Assembly (NCBI GenBank): GCA_947461325.1
Contig: CANHLD010000013.1
Span: 1 to 20,525, forward strand
Source of the DNA: Comamonadaceae bacterium
GTDB lineage: Bacteria > Pseudomonadota > Gammaproteobacteria > Burkholderiales > Burkholderiaceae_C
Direction of reading: 5' to 3'
DNA length: 20,525 bases
A program made the position numbers and the translations under genes. The notes beneath the pieces are model-generated. The model was given only the letters and a program-made list of their open reading frames with translations. It made no database searches and had not been told where the DNA came from. Positions 15,002-20,525 of the stretch are shown here, piece after piece. The first letter of the stretch is position 1; every line of letters begins with the position of its first letter.

Positions 15002-15017
15002 AATTTGCCAATTTGCC
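15002..15017 (+). repeat. tandem direct repeat AATTTGCC x2
   Basis: Two adjacent exact copies of AATTTGCC (15002-15009 and 15010-15017) lie between the two GTATAC sites. They could be a second regulator's binding site or chance in an AT-rich region. Confidence 0.5.
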
Positions 15018-15042
15018 CAGTTTTTTTGTCTTAATGTATACA
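15013..15042 (+). promoter_or_regulatory. promoter of the GntR gene overlapped by operator site 2 (TGTATACA)
   Basis: On the plus strand TATACA (15037-15042) can serve as -10 with TTGCCC (15013-15018) as -35 at 18 bases. The -10 lies in the perfect palindrome TGTATACA (15035-15042), and ATGTATAC (15034-15041) is the exact inverse of GTATACAT at 14974-14981. The two palindrome centres are about 62 bases apart. Palindromes with a TATAC core are typical operators for GntR/FCD regulators, so autoregulation plus control of the MetE-like gene is likely. Confidence 0.5.
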
Positions 15043-15085
15043 ATTTGGAAGAAGAATTGCCCACAAATACACACTTGTACACCCT

Positions 15086-15856
15086 TTGAACACCGCAGAA
15101 CGCCCCCCTTTTTCTGCTGAAGCAGCGCCCGGTCATTCGCAGGCCGTGCGGGCACAACTGCGTTTGCGCGAAATGATTCTGGCGGCAGAACTGCCCGCCG
15201 GTGCGCGGATTGCCGAACTCACACTGGTAGACAAGCTTGGTGTATCGCGCACGCCCATTCGCACCGCTTTGATGAAACTTGAGCAGGAAGGATTGCTCGA
15301 GTCTTTGGCCAATGGCGGTTATGCGGTGCGCACCTTCACCGAGCGCGATGTGTCTGACGCTATCGAATTGCGCGGCACGCTCGAAGGACTGTCGGCGCGT
15401 CTCGCGGCAGAGCGCGGATGCGCGCCGGTGTTGCTGGCCGAGGCGCGTGCTTGTTTGCTGAAAATTGACCAATTGCTGGCCACTGGCAGTTTGAACGAGG
15501 ATGCATTCAGCGCTTACGTGACGCAGAACGAGGAGTTTCACGCCTTGCTGGGCGAAATGGCGGGCAGTGACGTGTTGCGCCGCGAATGGGAACGCGTGGT
15601 TGGTTTGCCGTTCGCTTCTCCCTCCGGTTTTGTAGTGAGTCAAGCCAATAGCCCCCAAGCCAGAGACATGTTGATCGTTGCCCAAGATCAGCACCGACAG
15701 GTGTTGCAAGCCATTGAGCGACGCGAAGGGTCTCGCGCCGAGGCTATCATGCGCGAGCATTCACGCTTGGCGCAACGCAATTTGAGCGAAGCCATGCGCA
15801 GTACACAAGCCGAGCAGTTACCCGGCGTGAACTTGATCAGGCGTAGCCACCGATGA
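15086..15856 (+). CDS. GntR-family transcriptional regulator, FCD subgroup
   Basis: A 256-residue regulator with an N-terminal winged helix-turn-helix (about residues 18-85; RIAELTLVDKLGVSRTPIRTALMKLEQEGLLE is diagnostic) and a C-terminal helical FCD ligand domain (about 90-235) with the likely metal-binding residues in NEEFHALLGEMAGS and DQHRQVLQAIERRE ... EHSRLAQ. FCD regulators usually bind small carboxylic acids and act as repressors that release DNA on binding. The frame begins with TTG at 15086 without a clear ribosome site; GTG 15146 (residue 21) is the only other reasonable start but would cut close to the DNA-binding domain. It is divergent from the MetE-like gene and upstream of the TRAP genes, and could regulate either. 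Confidence 0.88.
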   Translation: MNTAERPPFSAEAAPGHSQAVRAQLRLREMILAAELPAGARIAELTLVDKLGVSRTPIRTALMKLEQEGLLESLANGGYAVRTFTERDVSDAIELRGTLEGLSARLAAERGCAPVLLAEARACLLKIDQLLATGSLNEDAFSAYVTQNEEFHALLGEMAGSDVLRREWERVVGLPFASPSGFVVSQANSPQARDMLIVAQDQHRQVLQAIERREGSRAEAIMREHSRLAQRNLSEAMRSTQAEQLPGVNLIRRSHR

Positions 15857-15929
15857 AGAGCTTATGGTGTCACTCCGCTGTTAGCCTCGCCGCTCTGGTT
15901 GGATCGGTTTCTTATCGGGGGCTAGCCGG

Positions 15930-15935
15930 TATAGT
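15930..15935 (+). promoter_or_regulatory. candidate -10 box ahead of the TRAP transporter genes
   Basis: TATAGT at 15930-15935 is a strong -10 match in the 135-base gap between the GntR gene and dctP, but no good -35 lies 16-18 bases upstream, so it may need an activator. A start near 15942 would give a leader of about 50 bases containing the hairpin at 15950-15963. The rest of the gap holds a spaced inverted repeat, AGCCTCG 15883-15889 and CGAGGCT 15943-15949. Confidence 0.35.
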
Positions 15936-15949
15936 GTGGTGCCGAGGCT

Positions 15950-15971
15950 CAAGAATATTCTTGGTTTTTTT
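15950..15971 (+). terminator. terminator-like palindrome with T-run between gntR and dctP
   Basis: The perfect palindrome CAAGAATATTCTTG (15950-15963) is followed by G and seven Ts (15965-15971). The stem is short and AT-rich (5 pairs around an ATAT loop), so termination would be weak. It may end the GntR transcript, or act as an attenuator or binding site in the TRAP leader, since it lies only 21 bases before the dctP start. Confidence 0.45.
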
Positions 15972-15991
15972 CCTTTTTTAACGAGTAAGCC

Positions 15992-17023
15992 ATGCTGAAT
16001 CACTTGCGTTTCTATGTGTTGTTTGTTGGATGTGTGTCGGTTTCATGGATGGCTGCCGCTGAAGAAGTGGTGTTGAAGTTTCACCATATTTGGCCCTCCA
16101 CAGCGATGGCGCCGACGCGGGTGATTGGCCCTTGGTGCGAGAAGATTGCAGCCGAATCTAAAAACCTTGTGAAGTGCCAGTTGCTGCCCGCCATGTCTGG
16201 CGGTGGCACACCCGCCCAATTGGTCGACAGAGTGCGTGATGGGGTGGACGATTTGGTGGTCACGCTGCCTGGTTACACCGCAGGGCGTTTTCCGGCAATG
16301 GAAGTGTTTGAGCTGCCTTTTTTGACCAACTCCGCCGAAGTGGCCGCTTCGGCAGCTTGGGACTATTTGCAAAAAAATGCGACCAAAGAATTTCCCGGCA
16401 CCAAAATTTTGGCTGTTTGGGTGCATGACGAAGGCTACGCTCACACGGCTTCCAAACAAATCAAAACGCTGGATGATTTCAAAGGACTCAAGATGCGGGC
16501 CCCGACCCGTTTGACCAACAAGTTATTGGCCAAGCTGGGTGCGACACCTGTGGGCATGCCGGTGCCAGCCGTGGCAGACGCGTTGTCCAAGGGAACCATC
16601 GACGGGTTCTTACTGCCATGGGAAGTCATCCCCGGTTTCAAGTTACAAGAGATGACCAAGTTTCATACCGAAACACATCCGTCCAAACCCGCCATGTATT
16701 CGGCCGTTTTCATTTTTGCAATGAACCAATCGCGCTATGACAGCTTGCCTGCTGAAGTAAAAACCGTGATCGATCGCAACAGCGGCGCTGCCTTATCCAA
16801 GCAAATCGGTAAGATTTGGGACGAGAGCCAAGAGGCGGGGCGCAAAACTGCGCAATCACGCGGCAACACTATCTTGGTGCTGTCTGCAGCCGAGACAGAC
16901 CATTGGATGAAAGCCGCAGCACCGTTGCGAGAGGAATGGTTTGACGAAGTGGGTCGGCGCGGATTGAATGGCCGTCAATTGCTACAGGACGCCACTGACT
17001 TGTTGGCCAAATACAAAAAGTGA
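15992..17023 (+). CDS. dctP: TRAP transporter periplasmic substrate-binding protein, DctP family
   Basis: This is the extracytoplasmic receptor of a TRAP transporter, which passes a carboxylate to the membrane subunits encoded next for sodium-driven uptake. It has 343 residues, with a Sec signal peptide over about 1-23 ending in MAAA-EE, then the mature start VVLKFHHIWP. The family's ligand-anchoring arginine is visible as Arg169 in GLKMRAPTRLTNK, which normally forms a salt bridge with the substrate carboxylate. Also typical are LPAMSGGGTPAQLVDRVRDG near residue 65 and GATPVGMPVPAVADALSKGTIDGFL near 183. The start ATG 15992 follows a modest purine-rich site. The stop overlaps the DctQ start by four bases. 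The substrate is unknown; the nearby LigJ gene suggests an aromatic or polycarboxylic acid. Confidence 0.92.
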   Translation: MLNHLRFYVLFVGCVSVSWMAAAEEVVLKFHHIWPSTAMAPTRVIGPWCEKIAAESKNLVKCQLLPAMSGGGTPAQLVDRVRDGVDDLVVTLPGYTAGRFPAMEVFELPFLTNSAEVAASAAWDYLQKNATKEFPGTKILAVWVHDEGYAHTASKQIKTLDDFKGLKMRAPTRLTNKLLAKLGATPVGMPVPAVADALSKGTIDGFLLPWEVIPGFKLQEMTKFHTETHPSKPAMYSAVFIFAMNQSRYDSLPAEVKTVIDRNSGAALSKQIGKIWDESQEAGRKTAQSRGNTILVLSAAETDHWMKAAAPLREEWFDEVGRRGLNGRQLLQDATDLLAKYKK

Positions 17024-17523
17024 GCCGCCTTTTGTTCCGTCTATGCGCATGGTGCGCCTTGGCAGGTACTGTATTTGCTTTGATGATCGGTGCCATGACC
17101 ACTTGGAGTGTGATTGGTCGCGCTATGTTTCAGTCACCACTGCAAGGTGACGTTGAAATGGTGCAAATGGGTATTGCGCTCAGCCTCTCGCTTTGCCTTC
17201 CTTGGTGCCAATGGCGCGGCGCCCATATTTTTGTGGATTTCTTCACACAAAGTGCTTCCCCAAAAACCGTTTCCAGACTCGATGCATTGGGCAGTGTGTT
17301 GCTGGCGCTGATGTATGCAGTGCTGTCATGGCGTTCTGCGGCCGGTGCGGCTGTCGCTTACGAATCGTTTGAAGCAACCATGATTTTGGGTTTGCCCATG
17401 TGGTGGGCTTATGCATGCTTGGCCCCGGGCTTGGCACTGGCGGCTTTGGTGGCTATGGTGCAGGCTTGGCGGTTGGCTCAAGGCCGTTCCTTGACAGATT
17501 CACAAGGCGAGGCTTCAGCATGA
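17020..17523 (+). CDS. dctQ: TRAP transporter small membrane subunit, DctQ family
   Basis: This is the small integral membrane subunit that links the receptor to the large permease. It starts at GTG 17020 in a GTGA overlap with dctP and has 167 residues with four hydrophobic segments. The conserved central block GDVEMVQMGIALSLSLCLPWCQWRGAHIFVDFF (about residues 47-79) is the DctQ hallmark, written here as one domain and not as a motif to search verbatim. The C-terminus is short and polar (SLTDSQGEASA) and its stop overlaps the dctM ATG by four bases. The length is typical for the family and nothing is missing. Confidence 0.9.
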   Translation: MSRLLFRLCAWCALAGTVFALMIGAMTTWSVIGRAMFQSPLQGDVEMVQMGIALSLSLCLPWCQWRGAHIFVDFFTQSASPKTVSRLDALGSVLLALMYAVLSWRSAAGAAVAYESFEATMILGLPMWWAYACLAPGLALAALVAMVQAWRLAQGRSLTDSQGEASA

Positions 17524-18842
17524 CATCGCCCACCGCCATTGGTTTGGGCATGTTTGCCCTGATGCTCTTGATGATGGCTGTGCGTGTGCCGATTGCAGCG
17601 GCCATGTTCATACCCGGCGCCTTGGGTTATTGGGCGATCAACAACGAAATGGCCTTGTTCAATTTGCTCAAAGGCAGTGCAGTCGCGCGTTTGACAGTCT
17701 ACGAATTAAGTGTCATCCCTTTGTTTTTATTGATGGGAAATTTCGCCACACAAGGCGGTTTAAGCCGCGACTTGTTTCGCGCGGCATCGGCATTGATGGG
17801 TCATGTGCGTGGTGGTTTGGCCATGGCTGCCATCTTGAGCGCGGCGGCTTTTGGTGCGGTATGCGGATCCTCTGTGGCGACATCGGCAACGATCACGCAG
17901 GTCGCTTATCCTGAGATGAAAGCCCATGGTTACATGGGGCGCTTATCTACTGCCACCTTGGCCACCGGTGGCACCTTGGGTATTTTGATCCCGCCTTCCG
18001 TGCCCTTGGTGGTGTATGCCATATTGACCGAGCAAAACATTGCCAAGTTGTTTGCTGCGGCCATCGTGCCCGGTATCTTGGCTGCGCTGGGGTACATGTT
18101 GGTTATTTCTTTGTATTGCAGATTCCGTCCGGAAATGGCCCCGCCCAGCGAAAAGTCGACGGTTGCCCAGCGCTGGGAAGCACTATGGAAAATTTGGCCG
18201 ATCCTCATGATTTTTGTGGTGGTGTTTGGTGGCATTTATGGTGGCATCTTTTCTCCTACGGAAGGGGCGGCCATTGGCGCATTGTTGACATTTGCTATCG
18301 GGTTGGCGCGAGGTGAACTCAAAGGTGCAGGCATGCGACAAGCACTGCTTAGCACGGCTGAAACCAGCGCCATGGTGTTCATGATTTTTTTGGGCGCAGA
18401 CATGATGAATGCCGCACTGGCTTTGTCTGCCATGCCGTCGATGGTGGCCGATTGGGTGAGCCATTTGCCTGTGGCTCCTATTGTGGTGGTGATGGCAGTG
18501 ATGGTGTTGTACGTGGTGCTGGGTTGTGTCATGGACGAGTTGTCTATGCTGTTGCTGACCATTCCTGTTATTTTTCCCGCCATCATGCAACTTGACTTAT
18601 GGGGCTTGCCCACCGAACTCAAAGCCATTTGGTTTGGTATTTTGGTGTTGATGACGGTGGGCATCGGCTTGATTGCGCCGCCAGTGGGGCTGAATGTGTA
18701 TGTGGTGAATAACTTGGCGCGGGAAGTTCCCATGTCTGAAACATACAAAGGTGTGTTTCCTTTTCTGGCTTGGGATGTGCTTCGTTTGTTGTTGCTGTTG
18801 TTCTTTCCCGGTGTGTGTTTGTGGCTGGTGAGAATGATGTGA
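17520..18842 (+). CDS. dctM: TRAP transporter large permease, DctM family
   Basis: This is the large transport subunit, about twelve membrane segments, 440 residues from ATG 17520. The longer in-frame opening at 17400 runs through dctQ in another frame and is not a real extension. Hallmarks are ELSVIPLFLLMGNFA near residue 60, FGAVCGSSVATSATITQ near 112, GGTLGILIPPSVPLVVYAI near 150 and IAPPVGLNVYVVNNLA near 385, which together form the two Na+/substrate hairpins. The gene ends ATGATGTGATG: its TGA shares a base with the ATG of the prepilin peptidase gene, so translation may be coupled across an apparently unrelated function boundary. Confidence 0.92.
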   Translation: MTSPTAIGLGMFALMLLMMAVRVPIAAAMFIPGALGYWAINNEMALFNLLKGSAVARLTVYELSVIPLFLLMGNFATQGGLSRDLFRAASALMGHVRGGLAMAAILSAAAFGAVCGSSVATSATITQVAYPEMKAHGYMGRLSTATLATGGTLGILIPPSVPLVVYAILTEQNIAKLFAAAIVPGILAALGYMLVISLYCRFRPEMAPPSEKSTVAQRWEALWKIWPILMIFVVVFGGIYGGIFSPTEGAAIGALLTFAIGLARGELKGAGMRQALLSTAETSAMVFMIFLGADMMNAALALSAMPSMVADWVSHLPVAPIVVVMAVMVLYVVLGCVMDELSMLLLTIPVIFPAIMQLDLWGLPTELKAIWFGILVLMTVGIGLIAPPVGLNVYVVNNLAREVPMSETYKGVFPFLAWDVLRLLLLLFFPGVCLWLVRMM

Positions 18843-19693
18843 TGGATGTTTTTGACAGCTTGCCTTGGGCGTGGCCGCTTTTTGCGGGATTGGTGGGATT
18901 GCAAATCGGCAGCTTCCTCAATTTGCTGGTGTGGCGTTTGCCGCAAATGATGCAGCGTGAATGGGACCAACAATGTGCAGAATTAAAAGCTGACGCCACA
19001 AATCAGCAGCCCACTTTCAATTTGTCGACGCCCGGTTCACATTGCACTACATGTCACACACCGCTGCGCGTTATCGATCTGGTGCCTGTGTTAAGTTTTC
19101 TGTTTCTCAAGGGCCGATGTGCACATTGCGATGCCAAAGTGTCATGGCGTTACCCTTTAGTTGAGCTCAGCGTCGCGTTGTCTTGGGCTTTTTGCGCTTG
19201 GCATTGGGGCGTGACATGGACTGCATTCGCATGGGCGATGTTTGCCACCGTCAATCTGGCACTGGCATTGATTGATGCTGACACCATGTTGCTGCCGGAC
19301 AGCCTGACTTTGCCATTGATGTGGGGCGGTATGTTGTGCGCTTCGCTGGGTTGGATCAATGTGACGCTGGCGCAAAGTGTGTGGGGCGCTGCCGTGGGAT
19401 ACAGCGTACTCTGGTTGGTACAAGCTGTGTTCGGTTGGTTCACTGGCAAACAAGGCATGGGTGGAGGCGACTTCAAATTGCTCGCTGCCTCGGGTGCATG
19501 GCTGGGTTGGATGGCCTTGCCTATGCTGGTGTTGATAGCTTCCGTCAGTGGTGTCATCGTCGCATTGATTGCGCGTTTGTTAAAACGTGTGCAGCCCGGT
19601 GAAGCATTGCCGTTTGGACCGCATCTGGTGTTGGCCTCTGGCTTGCTGGCGGTTGCTGGCCCCGTGTCTTTAATAAACGGCTGGGTGGTTTGA
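18842..19693 (+). CDS. pilD: type IV prepilin peptidase / N-methyltransferase, PilD family
   Basis: This inner-membrane aspartyl protease cleaves leader peptides of type IV prepilins and pseudopilins and methylates the new N-terminus. It has 283 residues from ATG 18842. Landmarks are GLQIGSFLNLLVWRLPQMM (residues 19-37), a zinc-binding cytoplasmic loop with Cys68, Cys71, Cys93 and Cys96, and two aspartate motifs, IDADTMLLPD (144-153) and GMGGGDFK (205-212, Asp210). About eight membrane segments follow the loop. An upstream in-frame opening at 18770 lies inside dctM and is rejected. PilD normally sits with pilB, pilC and coaE; here it is wedged between a TRAP permease (TGATG overlap) and ligJ. 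The catalytic residues look complete, so it is probably functional. Confidence 0.92.
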   Translation: MDVFDSLPWAWPLFAGLVGLQIGSFLNLLVWRLPQMMQREWDQQCAELKADATNQQPTFNLSTPGSHCTTCHTPLRVIDLVPVLSFLFLKGRCAHCDAKVSWRYPLVELSVALSWAFCAWHWGVTWTAFAWAMFATVNLALALIDADTMLLPDSLTLPLMWGGMLCASLGWINVTLAQSVWGAAVGYSVLWLVQAVFGWFTGKQGMGGGDFKLLAASGAWLGWMALPMLVLIASVSGVIVALIARLLKRVQPGEALPFGPHLVLASGLLAVAGPVSLINGWVV

Positions 19694-19724
19694 GCTTGTT
19701 CGTGTGTTTTGAGGAGTAAGAAAT

Positions 19725-20525
19725 ATGAGTCTGGTCATCGACTGTCACGGTCACTACACCACTGCACCCAAGGCACTGGAAGATTGGCGCAACCGCCAGA
19801 TCGCAGGCATCCAAGACCCGGCCCTTATGCCGCAGGCCTCAGAGTTAAAGATAAGCGACGATGATTTGCGTCACAGCATCGAAACCAACCAATTGCGTTT
19901 GATGAAAGAGCGTGGCAGCGACGTCACGCTGTTTTCGCCGCGTGCTTCGTTCATGGCGCACCACATCGGCGATTTTCAAGTCTCATCTACATGGGCGGCG
20001 ATTTGCAATGAATTGTGTTTCCGCGTCTCTACCTTGTTCCCAGAGCACTTCGTTCCGGTGGCCATGCTTCCCCAGTCGCCCGGCGTAGACCCGGCTACTT
20101 GCATTCCCGAGCTAGAAAAATGTGTCAAAGAATACGGCGCGGTCGGCATCAACCTCAACCCCGATCCTTCCGGCGGCCATTGGACCAGCCCGCCTTTGAG
20201 CGATAAACATTGGTATCCAATTTACGAAAAAATGGTCGAGTACGACTTGCCCGCCATGATCCACGTGTCCACCAGTTGCAATGCCTGTTTTCACACCACG
20301 GGTGCGCATTATTTGAATGCCGACACCACGGCATTCATGCAATGCCTGACCAGCGATTTATTCAAAGATTTTCCGACGCTGAAGTTTTTGATACCGCATG
20401 GCGGCGGCGCGGTGCCTTACCACTGGGGACGTTTTCGAGGCTTGGCGCAAGAGCTGAAAAAGCCTTTGCTCGAAGAACATTTGCTCAACAATATTTATTT
20501 CGATACCTGCGTTTACCACCAACCC
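19725..20525 (+). CDS. ligJ: 4-oxalomesaconate hydratase, LigJ family (partial, cut by right edge)
   Basis: The first 267 codons of an amidohydrolase-superfamily hydratase; the family has about 340 residues, so roughly the last fifth lies outside the window. The start ATG 19725 follows a strong GAGGAG site (19711-19716). The N-terminal metal motif is CHGHY (His8, His10). DDDLRHSIETNQLRLMKERGSD, SPRASFMAHHIGDF, GINLNPDPSGGHW and STSCNACFHTTGAHYLNADT agree closely with LigJ of Sphingobium and its Comamonas/Pseudomonas counterparts as I recall them. LigJ hydrates 4-oxalomesaconate to 4-carboxy-4-hydroxy-2-oxoadipate in the protocatechuate 4,5-cleavage (and gallate) route. The gap after pilD is 31 bases without a visible terminator, so ligJ may be read from the TRAP-pilD transcript; other pathway genes should lie just to the right. 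Confidence 0.9.
   Translation, partial: MSLVIDCHGHYTTAPKALEDWRNRQIAGIQDPALMPQASELKISDDDLRHSIETNQLRLMKERGSDVTLFSPRASFMAHHIGDFQVSSTWAAICNELCFRVSTLFPEHFVPVAMLPQSPGVDPATCIPELEKCVKEYGAVGINLNPDPSGGHWTSPPLSDKHWYPIYEKMVEYDLPAMIHVSTSCNACFHTTGAHYLNADTTAFMQCLTSDLFKDFPTLKFLIPHGGGAVPYHWGRFRGLAQELKKPLLEEHLLNNIYFDTCVYHQP

Noticed and set aside
14930..15760. Long upstream extension of the MetE-like frame on the minus strand
   Set aside because: The frame stays open opposite the GntR gene, but the translation there has no domain, and a strong AGGAGA ribosome site plus the family N-terminus place the start at 14929.
17400..17519. Forty extra codons at the front of dctM
   Set aside because: They overlap dctQ in another frame; the ATGA junction at 17520 and the DctM family N-terminus give the correct start.
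18236..18973. 245-codon minus-strand open frame
   Set aside because: Antisense to dctM and the start of pilD; Thr/Ser/Lys-rich translation lacking any domain, opposite well-conserved membrane proteins.
1..20525. Mobile elements, CRISPR arrays, tRNA or rRNA genes
   Set aside because: No transposase or integrase frame, no regularly spaced repeats and no recognisable RNA gene was seen; gene packing leaves few gaps, the largest being 14930-15085 and 15857-15991.

Overview
The window looks like a chromosomal stretch from a betaproteobacterium, most likely Burkholderiales. The gene complement fits this (urea/amide-type ABC transporter, acyl-CoA chemistry, TRAP transporter, LigJ), as do the moderately high GC by eye and the dense, overlapping operons. 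This taxonomic call is inference; no rRNA or marker gene is present. No tRNA, rRNA, IS element, CRISPR or phage gene was seen.

Region 1 (1-143) is the tail of an upstream gene, possibly SPFH/flotillin-like. Region 2 (217-13805) is one long plus-strand block of eleven genes. It runs: Tat-exported periplasmic amide/urea-type binding protein, two LivH/LivM-type permeases, a LivG/UrtD-type ATPase, then a single 824-codon reading frame joining a LivF/UrtE-type ATPase to a complete amidase-signature hydrolase. After that come an ACSF2-like acyl-CoA ligase, a second amidase, a second acyl-CoA ligase, an SCP2-type thiolase, its DUF35 zinc/OB partner and an enoyl-CoA hydratase. Read together, it is a pathway on DNA: import an amide, hydrolyse it to acid plus ammonia, activate the acid with CoA, and shorten it by hydration and thiolysis. 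No acyl-CoA or hydroxyacyl-CoA dehydrogenase is in the window, so these would have to come from elsewhere.

Region 3 (13811-15856) holds a minus-strand MetE-like (C-terminal-domain-only) methyltransferase and a divergent GntR/FCD regulator. Between them lie two GTATAC palindromes, each overlapping a candidate -10 box, one per direction. This looks like a self-contained regulatory switch.

Region 4 (15992-20525) is a complete TRAP transporter (DctP, DctQ, DctM), then a type IV prepilin peptidase whose start overlaps the dctM stop, then the first 267 codons of a 4-oxalomesaconate hydratase (LigJ) of the protocatechuate 4,5-cleavage pathway, cut by the window edge. The TRAP system may feed an aromatic or carboxylic acid to that pathway; the prepilin peptidase is out of its usual context.

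The most notable items are the transporter-ATPase/amidase fusion with an internal start signal, the alternating amidase-ligase-amidase-ligase order, and the symmetrical operator arrangement at 14973-15042.
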